Of a DNA stretch of 64,000 bases, positions 54,021 to 63,727 are shown one piece after another. A model generated the notes under the pieces. The model was given only the letters and a program-made list of their open reading frames with translations. It made no database searches and was not told where the DNA came from. The position numbers were made by a program, and so were the translations under genes. Source of the stretch: Terriglobia bacterium (GTDB lineage: Bacteria > Acidobacteriota > Terriglobia > Terriglobales > Acidobacteriaceae); contig JAIQEU010000008.1 in assembly GCA_020073665.1 (NCBI GenBank), positions 165,953-229,952 on the forward strand, in the 5' to 3' direction. Position 1 is the first letter of the stretch. Every line of letters starts with the position of its first letter.

Positions 54021-54041
54021 TACTAGGTACTCGGTACTCTT
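54021..54041. repeat. Heptad array, TACTAGG-type units between rpsE and rpmD
   Basis: TACTAGG, TACTCGG, TACTCTT (54021-54041). It is the complement-side version of the GAGTACC family in queG. It ends one base into the rpsE TAA stop (54041-54043). Confidence 0.85.
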
Positions 54042-54550
54042 TAAAGCTCTTCCGCCTGCTTGCCGCGCATGGCCGCAACCTCGGTCCGGTTCTTCAAATG
54101 CTTGAGCGCGTCGAAGGTAGCCTTGATCACGTTGTGCGGGTTGGTGGTGCCGATCGACTTGGTGAGCACATTCTGAATACCCACCGAGGTCATGACCGCG
54201 CGCACCGCGCCACCGGCAATCACGCCCGTGCCTTCCGGCGCCGGCTTCAGCAACACCCGCCCCGAACCGTACCGTCCCAGCACCAGGTGCGGGATGGAAG
54301 TCTGGGTGAGATTGACCCGGATCAGGTTCTTCTTGGCCGATTCAATCCCTTTGCGGATGGCCTGCGGAACTTCCTTCGCCTTCCCTGAACCGTAACCGAC
54401 GACCGCGGAACTGGGGTCGCCCACCACCACCAGGGCCGCGAACGAGAGGTTCTTGCCTCCCTTCACTACCTTGGTCACGCGGTTGATGGCCACCACCTGG
54501 TCTTTCAGCTGATATGAGCCTGCATCGAGCTTCTTAATCACTGTTGGCAT
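54041..54550 (-). CDS. rpsE: 30S ribosomal protein S5
   Basis: The 169-residue protein shows the S5 pattern: [53 protein letters not shown] and [28 protein letters not shown]. It contributes to mRNA entry and translational accuracy. ATG 54550. The next gene downstream (rpmD) is reached over a heptad array. Confidence 0.97.
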   Translation of the reverse strand: MPTVIKKLDAGSYQLKDQVVAINRVTKVVKGGKNLSFAALVVVGDPSSAVVGYGSGKAKEVPQAIRKGIESAKKNLIRVNLTQTSIPHLVLGRYGSGRVLLKPAPEGTGVIAGGAVRAVMTSVGIQNVLTKSIGTTNPHNVIKATFDALKHLKNRTEVAAMRGKQAEEL

Positions 54551-54564
54551 TCGTTACTCTTCCT

Positions 54565-54930
54565 CTAGAACTTGAGTCCGGCTTCGCGCGCGGCATCGGC
54601 TAAGGCCTTGACCCGCCCGTGGTAAATGTAGCCACCGCGATCGAAAACCACCTTGGTAATGCCTTTGGCCTGGGCCCTCTCGGCGATCGCTTTACCTACC
54701 GCTTTCGCGGAGGCCACGTTGCCGCCGGTACGCCGTTCGCCCTTCTTGCCCTCGGCCGAATTGGCAGCTACCAGCGTGGTCCCCTGGAGATCGTCGACCA
54801 GTTGCACGTAAATGTGGTTCAGCGAGCGGTACACGTTCAGGCGCGGCCGTTCGGGCGTGCCCAGAACCTTCTTGCGGATCCGGTCGTGCACATGGCGCCG
54901 AGTTTCGTTCTTCGATGCTTTCGTAAACAT
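54565..54930 (-). CDS. rplR: 50S ribosomal protein L18
   Basis: ATG 54930 (GAGG nine bases upstream) is preferred over TTG 54945, giving 121 residues: [48 protein letters not shown], and the ending [27 protein letters not shown]. It binds 5S rRNA. A heptad array lies upstream, towards rplF. Confidence 0.96.
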   Translation of the reverse strand: MFTKASKNETRRHVHDRIRKKVLGTPERPRLNVYRSLNHIYVQLVDDLQGTTLVAANSAEGKKGERRTGGNVASAKAVGKAIAERAQAKGITKVVFDRGGYIYHGRVKALADAAREAGLKF

Positions 54931-54958
54931 GATTTCGATCCTCAATCATCGGGAGCCT

Positions 54959-55012
54959 GTCGTCAGTCGTCAAAACTGATGTGCGGACGACTGAAGACCG
55001 ACGACCGACGAC
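54959..55012. repeat. Inverted GTCGTCA heptad pair between rplF and rplR
   Basis: Left arm GTCGTCAGTCGTC (54959-54971) and right arm GACGACTGAAGAC then GACGACCGACGAC (54986-55012). The left arm pairs with 12 of 13 bases of the first right unit pair. The right end joins the TAG stop of rplF (55012-55014). Confidence 0.92.
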
Positions 55013-55551
55013 TATTTCGCTCCGGTCTTGCCGACTTTCTTCTTCAGGCGCTCGCCGGCATAGCGTACGCCCTTGTTCTTGTACGGATCAGGCGGCCGCA
55101 GGCTGCGCATTTCAGCCGCTACCTGTCCCACCTTCTGCCGGTCAATGCCGCTGACCGTCAGCTTGGTCTGCTTGGGATCAACCGCCACCTCGATGCCTGA
55201 GGGCAGTGGATATTCGATGGGATGCGAATAGCCCAGGCTAAACACGACCGTGCCTTTGCCCTTCATTTCGGCGCGATAGCCGATACCCACAATTTCCAGG
55301 TCCCGGCTCCAGCCCTTGGTCACGCCTTCGACCGCGTTGTTGACCAGAGCTCGGGCCAGACCATGGACCGCGGCCTGGGAATCGTTCTCGCGGATCGCGA
55401 CCAGGTTCCCGTCGTGCTGCTCCATCCGGATGCCCTGGGGAAGCGCTGTCTCCAGTTTGCCCTTGGGCCCCTGCAGGGCAACGGTATTGCCCTCAATCTT
55501 GAAAGTGACTCCCTTGGGGAGCGGGATCGGTTTTTTTCCAATTCGTGACAT
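55012..55551 (-). CDS. rplF: 50S ribosomal protein L6
   Basis: The 179-residue protein has two similar L6 halves: [48 protein letters not shown] and, in the second, [40 protein letters not shown]. The ending is basic ([10 protein letters not shown]). Stop is inside the heptad array. Confidence 0.97.
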   Translation of the reverse strand: MSRIGKKPIPLPKGVTFKIEGNTVALQGPKGKLETALPQGIRMEQHDGNLVAIRENDSQAAVHGLARALVNNAVEGVTKGWSRDLEIVGIGYRAEMKGKGTVVFSLGYSHPIEYPLPSGIEVAVDPKQTKLTVSGIDRQKVGQVAAEMRSLRPPDPYKNKGVRYAGERLKKKVGKTGAK

Positions 55552-55556
55552 ATTCA

Positions 55557-55577
55557 GCTCTTAGCCTCTAGCTCTCG
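55557..55577. repeat. Heptad array, three GCTCTTA-type units before rplF
   Basis: GCTCTTA, GCCTCTA, GCTCTCG (55557-55577), beginning six nucleotides upstream of the rplF start (55551). Confidence 0.85.
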
Positions 55578-55613
55578 GCGAACTCGCCACTCTACGACCA
55601 CGACTCGCACGCA

Positions 55614-56012
55614 TCACCAGATCTGGCAGAGGACTTCGCCTCCAACGCCTTCTTTGCGTGCCTGGCGCCCGGTCATTACCCCGCGCGGCGTGGTGAGGAT
55701 GTTGATGCCCATGCCTCCCAGCACCCGCTTGATTTCGTGACGGCGGACGTACACCCGGCAACCCGGCCGGGAAACGCGCTCCACGTTCGAGATCGCGGCT
55801 TCGTTATTGGTGCCATACTTCAGGTAAATGCGCAGGATCTTGTGGCCCTCCTCTTCCGTGGCCTTGAAGTTGGACACGTAGCCCTCTTCCTTGAGAATGC
55901 GGGCAATCTCCAGCTTCAGCTTGGAAGCGGGGACATCTACCTTCTGGTGCCGCGCGCTTATCGCGTTGCGGATTCGCGCCAGCATGTCTGCGACCGGATC
56001 GGTCAAATTCAT
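55614..56012 (-). CDS. rpsH: 30S ribosomal protein S8
   Basis: ATG 56012 follows GAGGAG and gives 132 residues: MNLTDPVADMLARIRNAISARHQKVDVPASKL, YVSNFKATEEEGHKILRIYLKY and, near the end, RVLGGMGINILTTPRGVMTGRQARKEGVGGEVL. It binds the central 16S rRNA domain; in E. coli S8 also represses the spc operon. The longer frame to 56051 is not used. Confidence 0.97.
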   Translation of the reverse strand: MNLTDPVADMLARIRNAISARHQKVDVPASKLKLEIARILKEEGYVSNFKATEEEGHKILRIYLKYGTNNEAAISNVERVSRPGCRVYVRRHEIKRVLGGMGINILTTPRGVMTGRQARKEGVGGEVLCQIW

Positions 56013-56081
56013 CGCTTGCTTCTCCTCAGTCGCCCGTTTGCTGCGGCCCATCTGGCCGAAGAACCCGCGGCGACATGTTCT

Positions 56082-56267
56082 TTACCAGGACGACTTCGAA
56101 ACCCCGGGAATCTCTCCCCGCAGCGCTAACCCGCGGAAACACAACCGGCAAAGGCCAAACTTGCGCAGGTAGGCGCGCGGACGTCCGCAAATCTTGCAGC
56201 GGTTGTGCTTGCGCGTCGAGAACTTGGGTTTTCTTGCGTCCTTTACTCGTTTTGCAGTCGTTGCCAT
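56082..56267 (-). CDS. rpsN: 30S ribosomal protein S14, zinc (type Z) form
   Basis: The 61-residue protein has four Cys ligands C24-x-x-C27 and C40-x-x-C43 in [24 protein letters not shown], the mark of the short zinc-binding S14. It ends [11 protein letters not shown], typical of the family. Adjacent repeat array lies upstream. Confidence 0.97.
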   Translation of the reverse strand: MATTAKRVKDARKPKFSTRKHNRCKICGRPRAYLRKFGLCRLCFRGLALRGEIPGVSKSSW

Positions 56268-56273
56268 GTAACT

Positions 56274-56301
56274 CCTAGCTTTCAGCTTTCAGCTTTCAGC
56301 C
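56274..56301. repeat. Heptad array, four TTCAGCT-type units between rplE and rpsN
   Basis: CCTAGCT, TTCAGCT, TTCAGCT, TTCAGCC (56274-56301). It begins seven nucleotides upstream of the rpsN start. The neighbouring ATGATTCAGTGAATCAATGAGTCAATC is a looser AT-rich variant. Confidence 0.9.
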
Positions 56302-56339
56302 CAATGATTCAGTGAATCAATGAGTCAATCTTTCAATTC

Positions 56340-56963
56340 CTAGGCCCGGAACGGCATGCCCAGGTGCTTCAAAAGCGCCCGGCTCTGCTCGTCGCTGCCG
56401 GCGGTAGTCACGATGGTGACGTTCATGCCCTTCTGCTTGTCCACCTTCGCGTAGTCGATCTCCGGGAAAATCAACTGGTCATGCAAGCCCAGCGTGTAGT
56501 TGCCGCGGCCGTCGAACGACTTGGTGGAAACCCCGCGAAAATCGCGTACACGCGGCAGCACCACGTTCACCAGGCGGTCGAAAAACTCGTACATGCGGTC
56601 CCCGCGCAAGGTCACCATGGCGCCGATGGGCTGGCCTTCCCGCACTTTGAACGCGGCGATGGATTTCTTGGCGCGCGTCACCACCGGCTTCTGACCGGTG
56701 ATCTGGCCCAGTTCGTTGACCGCTGGGTCCAGAACCTTGGCGTTCTGGGTGGCTTCTCCCACGCCCATGTTGACCACGATCTTGTGCAGATGCGGCACCG
56801 CCATCGGGTTCTTTACGTCGAACTCTTTCATCAGGGCCGGCGCAACTTCCTTAAGGAAGCGCTCTTTCAGCCGCGGCATTTCCTTGGCTGAGTGGCGCGC
56901 CTGCTGGGGAGCTTTCGCCTCCGCCTGCGATTCGCCTTTTTTCTCTTTCTTATCTTTCGCCAT
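56340..56963 (-). CDS. rplE: 50S ribosomal protein L5 with N-terminal extension
   Basis: The 207-residue protein has an added Lys/Glu/Gln-rich N-terminus of about 28 residues ([22 protein letters not shown]) before the L5 core: [47 protein letters not shown]. It continues with [30 protein letters not shown]. It contacts the 5S rRNA and P-site tRNA. ATG 56963 is the only start; the core could also begin at M29. Confidence 0.96.
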   Translation of the reverse strand: MAKDKKEKKGESQAEAKAPQQARHSAKEMPRLKERFLKEVAPALMKEFDVKNPMAVPHLHKIVVNMGVGEATQNAKVLDPAVNELGQITGQKPVVTRAKKSIAAFKVREGQPIGAMVTLRGDRMYEFFDRLVNVVLPRVRDFRGVSTKSFDGRGNYTLGLHDQLIFPEIDYAKVDKQKGMNVTIVTTAGSDEQSRALLKHLGMPFRA

Positions 56964-56997
56964 GTTCAGTTACTTTCTCTCACGGTTTCGGGAACTG

Positions 56998-57079
56998 GCT
57001 CTCAGCTTTCAGCTTGACCAATGATCCCGGTTCGTAAGTCTCAACAGTTTCCCGCCGCTCCGCTGATAGCTGACAGCTA
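56998..57079. repeat. Inverted GCTCTCA/GCTGATA heptad pair between rplX and rplE
   Basis: Left arm GCTCTCA, GCTTTCA, GCTTGAC (56998-57018). Right arm GCTGATA, GCTGACA, GCTATTT (57062-57082), inverse of the left. The right arm reads into the rplX TAG (57077-57079). Confidence 0.85.
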
Positions 57080-57418
57080 TTTTTCCAGCGTGGTTCCGCA
57101 CTTCTTGCACACCCGCACCTTGCGCTCGCCTCGCACTTCGTGGCCGATGCGCACTGGGCCGCAAGTACCGCACACCAGCTGCACATTGGAGATCGCAATC
57201 GGGCCCTCTTGCTCAGCGATCCCGCCCTGGATGTTGCGCTGCGGGTTGGGCCGTACGTGCTTTTTCACCACCATCACGTGCTCGACCAGAATCTTGCCTT
57301 CGTCGGGAAGCACGCGCAACACACGCCCTTCCTTGCCCTTGTCGCGTCCGGTGATCACCTTCACCGTGTCATTCCGCCGGATATCCACTCGTTTGTGTAA
57401 TGTCGTCGCAGTTGTCAT
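57077..57418 (-). CDS. rplX: 50S ribosomal protein L24
   Basis: The 113-residue protein has the KOW motif region ([38 protein letters not shown]), then [19 protein letters not shown]. The C-terminus forms a CxxC pair set (CGTCG and CKKCG), resembling a zinc ribbon. It binds early to 23S rRNA. Confidence 0.95.
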   Translation of the reverse strand: MTTATTLHKRVDIRRNDTVKVITGRDKGKEGRVLRVLPDEGKILVEHVMVVKKHVRPNPQRNIQGGIAEQEGPIAISNVQLVCGTCGPVRIGHEVRGERKVRVCKKCGTTLEK

Positions 57419-57435
57419 AAGCCTTGCAGCCTTCC

Positions 57436-57807
57436 CTACAGCACCTCTGGTGCCAGCGAAACAATCTTCAGAAACTTCTTCTCGCGCAACTCGCGCGCCA
57501 CCGGACCGAATACGCGGGTTCCCACCGGCTCGCCGGTCTCGTTAATCAGCACGGCGGCGTTCTGGTCGAAGCGGATATAAGTCCCATCGCGACGGCGATG
57601 TTCTTTCCGCGTCCGCACAATGACCGCCTTGACCACTTTGCCCTTCTGCACCTGTCCGTCCGGGGCAGCCTCTTTGACGCTGGCGGTGATCACGTCCCCC
57701 AGGCCGGCGCGCAGCCCGGTGGAGCCGCCCAGGGGCAGAATCATCTGCAGCCTGCGGGCGCCGGAGTTGTCGGCAACTTCGAGCCAGCTTCTCATCATCA
57801 CGGCCAT
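57436..57807 (-). CDS. rplN: 50S ribosomal protein L14
   Basis: The 123-residue protein matches L14: [62 protein letters not shown] and [35 protein letters not shown]. It binds at the L14/L19/L3 bridge site. The next downstream gene on the strand, rplX, starts 17 nt away. Confidence 0.97.
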   Translation of the reverse strand: MAVMMRSWLEVADNSGARRLQMILPLGGSTGLRAGLGDVITASVKEAAPDGQVQKGKVVKAVIVRTRKEHRRRDGTYIRFDQNAAVLINETGEPVGTRVFGPVARELREKKFLKIVSLAPEVL

Positions 57808-57839
57808 AGTTCAGCCTCCTGTGTCACTACGCAATCCCG

Positions 57840-58151
57840 CTAACTGATTTCGGTGGCGGAAATCTCCGGCACCAGCGCGGCCTTGCGGACAATTTCCTTC
57901 AGACGCCAGCGCTTCAGTTTCGACAGCGGCCGGGTCTCTTCCAGTCGCACCACATCGCCGATGTGGGCCTGGTTCTTCTCGTCGTGGGCGTAAAACTTCT
58001 TGGCTTTGGAGACCACGCGCTTGTAGAAGGGATGCGCTTTCTTGCGCACCACCTCGACCACGATGGTCTTGTTCATCCGGTTCGAAACGACTTCGCCCAC
58101 AATGACCTTGCGGCGTTCGTGCACTGGGCCCTGCTGTGTGGTTTCGGGCAT
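57840..58151 (-). CDS. rpsQ: 30S ribosomal protein S17
   Basis: The 103-residue protein matches S17: RRKVIVGEVVSNRMNKTIVVEVVRKKAHPFYKRVVSKAKKFYAHDEKNQAHIGDVVRLEETRPLSKLKRW. It carries an added C-terminal REIVRKAALVPEISATEIS beyond the E. coli length. One nucleotide separates it from rpmC. Confidence 0.96.
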   Translation of the reverse strand: MPETTQQGPVHERRKVIVGEVVSNRMNKTIVVEVVRKKAHPFYKRVVSKAKKFYAHDEKNQAHIGDVVRLEETRPLSKLKRWRLKEIVRKAALVPEISATEIS

Positions 58152-58152
58152 G

Positions 58153-58368
58153 TTACTTCTTCTCCGTGGCGCGGGCGGCAGCGATTTCCCGTTCGCGGGC
58201 GATCGTCTTTACCCGGGCAATGTCCTTGCGCAGGCCGCGAATCTTCTTCAGGCTCTCCGTCTGGCCCATGTTGAGCTGGAACTTCAGCTTGAAGAGCTGG
58301 TCGTTGAGCTCGCTTTCCTGGTGGCGAAGCTCGTCATCGGTCAAATTGCGTACTTTTTCGGCTTTCAT
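58153..58368 (-). CDS. rpmC: 50S ribosomal protein L29
   Basis: The 71-residue helical protein has the family pattern MKAEKVRNLTDDELRHQESEL, NDQLFKLKFQLNMGQTESLKKIRGLRKDIARVKTIA. It sits next to the tunnel exit on the ribosome. Its stop is two positions from the rpsQ start, so the pair is coupled. Confidence 0.95.
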   Translation of the reverse strand: MKAEKVRNLTDDELRHQESELNDQLFKLKFQLNMGQTESLKKIRGLRKDIARVKTIAREREIAAARATEKK

Positions 58369-58383
58369 AATCAGCTCTCAGTT

Positions 58384-58803
<420 letters not shown>

Positions 58804-58814
58804 AGGATCCGCCC

Positions 58815-58828
58815 TTAGTCGTCAGTCG
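58815..58828. repeat. Two TTAGTCG units between rpsC and rplP
   Basis: TTAGTCG, TCAGTCG (58815-58828) belongs to the GTCGTCA family. Only about two full units remain in this 29-nt gap. Confidence 0.65.
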
Positions 58829-58832
58829 TCTG

Positions 58833-59501
58833 CTAAAACCCGCCCGGAGCGCCCGCCTGCGCCTCGCGCTTCTTGGCCGGCAGAATCTCGCCGCGGTAGA
58901 CCCAGCACTTCACTCCAATCACCCCGTAGGTAGTGCGGGCTTCGGTGAAACCGTAGTCAATGTCGGCGCGCAGCGTGTGCAGCGGCAATCGGCCCTGCAG
59001 ATACCACTCCGAGCGGGCAATTTCATTCCCGTTCAAGCGGCCGCTGACCCGCACCTTGATTCCCTTGCAGCCGAAGCGCAACGCCGAATCCACCGCTTTG
59101 CGCATGGCCCGCCGGAACCCGACGCGTTTTTCCAGTTGCAGCGCGATCGACTCCGACACCAGTTGCGCATCCAGTTCCGGCTTGTGTACTTCCTGGATGT
59201 CGATGTACACCTCACGCGCAGTGCGCTTCTGCACATCCTGCTTAAGCTTGTCGATTTCCGCGCCCTTGCGCCCGATAATGATGCCGGGACGCGCCGTCTT
59301 GATGATGACGCGCAGCTTGTTGCCGGGACGCTCGATCTCGATCGAGCTCACGCCCGCCGATTTCAGCTTTTCCTTCAGCTCGTTCTTCAGCTTGACGTCT
59401 TCCAGCAGCAGCTTGTCGTAATCCCGCTCAACAAACCACCGCGACTTCCACGGCTTGGTATAGCCGAGGCGAAAACCGTAAGGATGAACCTTCTGTCCCA
59501 T
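58833..59501 (-). CDS. rpsC: 30S ribosomal protein S3
   Basis: The 222-residue protein has the KH domain ([38 protein letters not shown]) and the conserved ending ([54 protein letters not shown]). It shapes the mRNA entry site. ATG 59501. Confidence 0.97.
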   Translation of the reverse strand: MGQKVHPYGFRLGYTKPWKSRWFVERDYDKLLLEDVKLKNELKEKLKSAGVSSIEIERPGNKLRVIIKTARPGIIIGRKGAEIDKLKQDVQKRTAREVYIDIQEVHKPELDAQLVSESIALQLEKRVGFRRAMRKAVDSALRFGCKGIKVRVSGRLNGNEIARSEWYLQGRLPLHTLRADIDYGFTEARTTYGVIGVKCWVYRGEILPAKKREAQAGAPGGF

Positions 59502-59536
59502 CGTTTCCCTCAGGGTTCCAGTTCGCCCGGAACCAA

Positions 59537-60022
59537 CTACTTCTTTGCTCCAGCAAATTTCTTCGCCGGTTGCTTACCTTTTACCTTGCCTCTGGCCTTG
59601 GCCTGGGGCTTGGACTTTGCCGGCGCGGCTGCCCGCTCTTCTCCGGCCACCGTAGCTAACGCTTCGCCGCTCTTGCCCCGCTCCGCCAGCGCAATCTCGA
59701 TGTGGGAAATGCGCCGCACGTAGCGAAACGCGCGGCCCATCGGCGCCGGACGAATCCGTTTCATGCGCGGACCGTCATTGGCCACCGCGCTCTTCACGTA
59801 CAAGCTGTCCACATCGACGTCGATGCCTTTTTCCGTGCTCAGATAATTCGCGTTCTCCAGCGCCGACCGCAGCAGCTTCTCCACCGTCGCGGCCACGCGC
59901 TTGTTGGTGAACCGCAAGGTGTTGAGCGCATCCTCAACCCGGCGCCCCTTGATCAGGTCCAGCACCAGGCGGGCTTTCTGCGGCGAGACGCGCATGTAAC
60001 GGGCTTGGGCTCGAAATTCCAT
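59537..60022 (-). CDS. rplV: 50S ribosomal protein L22 with basic C-terminal extension
   Basis: The core ([43 protein letters not shown] to [25 protein letters not shown]) is normal. The 161-residue chain is about 50 longer than usual. The extra C-terminus is Ala/Lys-rich ([20 protein letters not shown]) and ends [11 protein letters not shown]. It would project from the ribosome surface near the tunnel exit. Confidence 0.96.
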   Translation of the reverse strand: MEFRAQARYMRVSPQKARLVLDLIKGRRVEDALNTLRFTNKRVAATVEKLLRSALENANYLSTEKGIDVDVDSLYVKSAVANDGPRMKRIRPAPMGRAFRYVRRISHIEIALAERGKSGEALATVAGEERAAAPAKSKPQAKARGKVKGKQPAKKFAGAKK

Positions 60023-60034
60023 GATGCGTCTCCT

Positions 60035-60406
60035 TTACGCCTTAGGCGCCGGCGCTGCCGGAGCCGAGGGGGTGGATGGCCCGGAGGGCACAATCGCTCC
60101 CGGACCTCCCGGCACACCGGCCGGTTTGGCTGCCACTTCCGTCGCCGCTCTCATCGAGTGGCCCTTGAACACCCGGGTGAAGCTGAACTCGCCCAGCTTG
60201 TGGCCCACCATGTTCTCGGTGACATACACCGGGATGAACTTCTTGCCGTTGTGCACCGCGATGGTGTGTCCCACCATCTCCGGAATGATGGTCGAACGCC
60301 GCGACCAGGTGCGCAGCACCTTCTTCTCATTGCGCGAGTTCATGGCCTCTATCCTGGTTGTCAGGTAGCTGTCCACGAACGGACCCTTCTTGGTTGAACG
60401 TGCCAT
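60035..60406 (-). CDS. rpsS: 30S ribosomal protein S19 with Pro/Ala-rich tail
   Basis: The core ([83 protein letters not shown]) is complete. The chain has 123 residues; the last 35 or so are Gly/Pro/Ala/Ser-rich ([20 protein letters not shown]), beyond the usual about 92. Start ATG 60406. Confidence 0.96.
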   Translation of the reverse strand: MARSTKKGPFVDSYLTTRIEAMNSRNEKKVLRTWSRRSTIIPEMVGHTIAVHNGKKFIPVYVTENMVGHKLGEFSFTRVFKGHSMRAATEVAAKPAGVPGGPGAIVPSGPSTPSAPAAPAPKA

Positions 60407-60411
60407 AAAAT

Positions 60412-60511
60412 CAGCTCTCAGCTTTCAGCCGTCAGCTCTCTGCTGACCGCTATTAAACTCCGTTATCCGCATCGCCTTGCCTGGCGACTGATGACGGACG
60501 ACTGACGACTA
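60412..60511. repeat. Chimeric spacer: CAGCTCT array and GACGACT array between rplB and rpsS
   Basis: CAGCTCT, CAGCTTT, CAGCCGT, CAGCTCT (60412-60439), then GCGACTG, ATGACGG, ACGACTG, ACGACTA (60484-60511). The second array, of another family, ends in the rplB TAG stop (60509-60511). Confidence 0.92.
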
Positions 60512-61336
60512 TTTCTTGCCCCGACGGTTCACGATGAACGCGTCGGTGCGCTTGTTATTGCGCGTCTTGTAGCCGCGCGTGGGCTGGCCCCACGGAGTCA
60601 CCGGATGGCGACCGCCCGAGGTCTTGCCTTCGCCGCCGCCGTGCGGATGGTCCACCGGGTTCATCGAAACGCCGCGGTTTACCGGGCGCCGCCCCAACCA
60701 GCGTGTGCGTCCCGCCTTACCGATGGTGACATTCTCGTGATCCAAATTGCCAACCTGCCCGATCGTCGCCATGCAATCCTGGGCGACCTTACGCGTCTCA
60801 CCGGAAGGCAACTTCACCAGGGCGTAGTCGCCTTCTTTCGCCACTAACTGCGCCGAACCGCCCGCCGAGCGCACCATCTGCGCACCTTTCCCGGGACGCA
60901 ATTCGATGTTGTGGATCGTGGTGCCCGGTGGAATATTCTTCAGCGGCAACGCATTGCCGACCAAAATGTCGGCGTCCGGACCGCTCACCACTTTCTGTCC
61001 CACCTTCAGCCCGTCGGGCTGCAGGATGTAGCGTTTCTCGCCATCGGCGTAACTGAGCAGCGCGATGCGCGCCGAACGGTTGGGATCGTACTCGACGGAA
61101 GCTACCGTCGCCGGAATGCCGGTCTTGTCGCGCTTGAAATCCACGATGCGCAACTTGCGCTTGTGCCCGCCGCCCCGGTGCCAGATAGTGATGTCGCCGC
61201 TGTTGCGGCGTCCCCCGGTGCGCTGCTTGGGCTCAAGCAACGGCTTGTGCGGCTTGCTGGTCGTTATATCGTCATTGACGATGGTCGTCCGGTAGCGCAA
61301 CGTCTGGGTTGTCGGTCTGTAAGTCTTGATTGCCAT
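60509..61336 (-). CDS. rplB: 50S ribosomal protein L2
   Basis: The 275-residue protein matches L2: [38 protein letters not shown], then the C-terminal peptidyl-transferase-near part [45 protein letters not shown] with the conserved His in DHPHGGGEG. Stop is in the heptad array. Confidence 0.98.
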   Translation of the reverse strand: MAIKTYRPTTQTLRYRTTIVNDDITTSKPHKPLLEPKQRTGGRRNSGDITIWHRGGGHKRKLRIVDFKRDKTGIPATVASVEYDPNRSARIALLSYADGEKRYILQPDGLKVGQKVVSGPDADILVGNALPLKNIPPGTTIHNIELRPGKGAQMVRSAGGSAQLVAKEGDYALVKLPSGETRKVAQDCMATIGQVGNLDHENVTIGKAGRTRWLGRRPVNRGVSMNPVDHPHGGGEGKTSGGRHPVTPWGQPTRGYKTRNNKRTDAFIVNRRGKK

Positions 61337-61343
61337 AAATTCA

Positions 61344-61435
61344 GCTCTTAGCTACTAGCTCTTGGCCCTTAGCTTTTTCTTGCTGCTGCGTTCATTCGTG
61401 CTGGCCAACGACCAACGACGAACGAGCAACGACTA
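61344..61435. repeat. Two heptad arrays between rplW and rplB
   Basis: GCTCTTA, GCTACTA, GCTCTTG, GCCCTTA (61344-61371). Then CCAACGA, CCAACGA, CGAACGA, GCAACGA (61405-61432), followed at once by the rplW stop CTA (61433-61435). Two families share one spacer. Confidence 0.93.
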
Positions 61436-61726
61436 GAGGTTCTGTGCGTACTCCGGCATCTTTTCGCCGGCCTTCAGGCGCACGAATGCCTTTTTCCAAT
61501 CCGGACGGTAGCCGGCGAACCTGCCCCGCCGGCGCTCCTTGCCTGGATAGTTGGCGGTGCGCACGGACCGCACCTTCACTTTGAAAATCGACTGCACCGC
61601 TTCCTTGATCTCGGTCTTGGTCGCTTCTTTGGCGACCTGGAACACCAGAGTTTCCTGGTTCTCCTTGATCGCGAGACCCTTTTCCGTGATCACCGGACGG
61701 CGAATGATCTGGTATGCGGATTTCAT
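61433..61726 (-). CDS. rplW: 50S ribosomal protein L23
   Basis: The 97-residue protein has the family pattern: MKSAYQIIRRPVITEKGLAIKENQETLVFQV, KEATKTEIKEAVQSIFKVKVRSVRTANYPG. It lies at the tunnel exit, docking the signal recognition particle. Its start overlaps the rplD stop by one base. Confidence 0.95.
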   Translation of the reverse strand: MKSAYQIIRRPVITEKGLAIKENQETLVFQVAKEATKTEIKEAVQSIFKVKVRSVRTANYPGKERRRGRFAGYRPDWKKAFVRLKAGEKMPEYAQNL

Positions 61727-62460
61727 CAGGCCACCTCCGCCGCTTTTTCATGCCGCGCCCGCCGCCGCGGAGCGCGCGTCGCTTTTTTCGCGCCTTCGCC
61801 TTCGGCGGCTTGCCGCTGCCGCTTGGAAACTGAACTCTTCAGCGAGAGCTGCAGTTTTTCAATCGCCGGCTGGCTGAAGATGGCGCGGTCATAACGCAGC
61901 AAGTGATACGGATGTACTTCGTTGCCCGCCACCAGTTCGACGCCGTCAATGTTGCGCGAGCTCAGATCGAGATTGCGATTGCCGTGGTTCGGCACTTCCA
62001 CCAGCAGGGCCGTGCGATCCACCTTCAACGCGTCCAGGGCCTCGCGGAACGACTTGGTCTTGGGCTCCTTGACGTCGAACGCGTTCACCACGATCAGCTT
62101 GCCGTCGGCAAACTTCGCCGCCAGCGCCGAGCGCAATGCCCCCAGCAGTTTCTTGCGAGGAAACGCGTAGTCGTAGGACCGGGGCTGGGGACCGTGTACC
62201 GTGCCGCCATGCCGCCACAGTGGCGAACGGATCGAGCCGACGCGGGCGCGCCCCGTACCCTTCTGCTTCCACAGTTTCTTCCCGGCGCCGGAGACCAGTT
62301 TCTTGTTCTTGGTCGCATGCGTACCGGCATGGTGCGCGGCGCGGTAGTGCTTCACCGCCTCCCAAAGCAGGTCTTCGTTGACCGCGCCGAACACTTCGTC
62401 GGCCAGGTCCATCGTGCCCACCTTGGCTCCGCTTAGGTTGTAGATATCAATCGATGCCAT
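61726..62460 (-). CDS. rplD: 50S ribosomal protein L4 with basic tail
   Basis: The 244-residue protein matches L4/L1e: DIYNLSGAKVGTMDLADEVFGAV, KKLWKQKGTGRARVGSIRSPLWRHGGTVHGPQPRSYDYAFPRKK, then VEVPNHGNRNLDLSSRN. The last 35 residues are Lys/Arg/Ala-rich (KRQRQAAEGEGAKKATRAPR), beyond the usual about 205. L4 also regulates the S10 operon in E. coli. Confidence 0.96.
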   Translation of the reverse strand: MASIDIYNLSGAKVGTMDLADEVFGAVNEDLLWEAVKHYRAAHHAGTHATKNKKLVSGAGKKLWKQKGTGRARVGSIRSPLWRHGGTVHGPQPRSYDYAFPRKKLLGALRSALAAKFADGKLIVVNAFDVKEPKTKSFREALDALKVDRTALLVEVPNHGNRNLDLSSRNIDGVELVAGNEVHPYHLLRYDRAIFSQPAIEKLQLSLKSSVSKRQRQAAEGEGAKKATRAPRRRARHEKAAEVA

Positions 62461-62471
62461 TTTCTTCTCTC

Positions 62472-62492
62472 GGTACTCGCTACTCAGTACTG
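62472..62492. repeat. Heptad array, three GGTACTC-type units between rplC and rplD
   Basis: GGTACTC, GCTACTC, AGTACTG (62472-62492). It is the complement of the GAGTACC family in queG. On the minus strand it lies two nucleotides beyond the rplC stop codon (62495-62497). Confidence 0.88.
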
Positions 62493-62494
62493 CC

Positions 62495-63223
62495 TTAGCC
62501 CTTCTTGGCCGCCCGCTTGGCTGCCTTCAACGGGTCAACCGTAGCCGAACCGGCGAATCCGCGGCGCTCTCTCGGCGGCTTCTTCGCTTTGGTTATCACC
62601 AGGTACCCGCCGTTCGGCCCGGGCACGCTGCCTTCCACCACCAGCAGGTTGTCTTCTTTGTCCACACCCAGCACCCGCAGGTTGCGTACCGTCACTCGAT
62701 CGGTGCCCATGTGGCCCGACATGCGCATGCCCTTGAATACCCGCGAGGGGAACGCGGACGAGCCGATGGAACCGGTAATCTGAAACATGGAACCGTGCGA
62801 CTTCGGGCCGCCGCCGAAATGATGCCGCCGGACGACGCCGGCAAAACCACGGCCCTTGCTGATACCCACGACGTCGACAAACCGCTCGCCATCGAAAATG
62901 TCCACCAGCACGCGCTCACCCACCTTCACCGCGCCATCTTCGGGCTTGTCTTCTACCTCGATGGGCACCTCCCGCATGAACTTCACCGGCGGGAGATTGT
63001 GCTTGCCCAGATGCCCGCGCGCCGGCTTGGTCAAGCGCGACTCTTTCACGAACTCCACCAGCCCGATCTGGGCAGCGTCGTATCCGTCCCGGGTCTGGCT
63101 CTTGTGCTGCGTGATCACACAGGGCCCCGCCTGCAGGACGGTCGCGGGATGCACGTCGCCCTTCTCATCGAAGAGCTGCGTCATTCCGACTTTCTTTCCT
63201 AAGATTCCAGTTACCTTCGCCAT
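62495..63223 (-). CDS. rplC: 50S ribosomal protein L3
   Basis: ATG 63223 gives 242 residues (a four-codon longer frame from 63235 is not favoured because GGAG lies inside it). L3 features: KVTGILGKKVGMTQLFDEKGDV, GRGFAGVVRRHHFGGGPKSHGSMFQITGSIGSSAFPSRVFKGMRMSGHMG. It ends with a Lys-rich extension (AAKRAAKKG). It lies next to the peptidyl transferase centre. Confidence 0.97.
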   Translation of the reverse strand: MAKVTGILGKKVGMTQLFDEKGDVHPATVLQAGPCVITQHKSQTRDGYDAAQIGLVEFVKESRLTKPARGHLGKHNLPPVKFMREVPIEVEDKPEDGAVKVGERVLVDIFDGERFVDVVGISKGRGFAGVVRRHHFGGGPKSHGSMFQITGSIGSSAFPSRVFKGMRMSGHMGTDRVTVRNLRVLGVDKEDNLLVVEGSVPGPNGGYLVITKAKKPPRERRGFAGSATVDPLKAAKRAAKKG

Positions 63224-63285
63224 TACTTTCTCCATTCCCAGCTTGGCTTTCAGCTATTGGCTGGGGTTAGTTCGCTGTCCTTGGC

Positions 63286-63313
63286 CATCGACCAACGACG
63301 AACGACCAACGAC

Positions 63314-63316
<3 letters not shown>
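63286..63316. repeat. Heptad array, four CAACGAC-type units between rpsJ and rplC
   Basis: CATCGAC, CAACGAC, GAACGAC, CAACGAC (63286-63313), directly followed by the CTA stop of rpsJ (63314-63316). Confidence 0.93.
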
Positions 63317-63643
<327 letters not shown>

Positions 63644-63727
63644 GTTTCATCTCTCTAACCCCTCCCGGCCATTCCAGGAGGAAAGAACTGGCGGCAAGCT
63701 GCAAGCCGCGTTTTTATTTCTGTTCAC

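Noticed and set aside
52163..54388. Plus-strand open frame of 741 codons opposite secY, rplO, rpmD and rpsE
   Set aside because: It is antisense to four clearly recognised genes and its composition (many His, Arg, Gln) is typical of a shadow frame.
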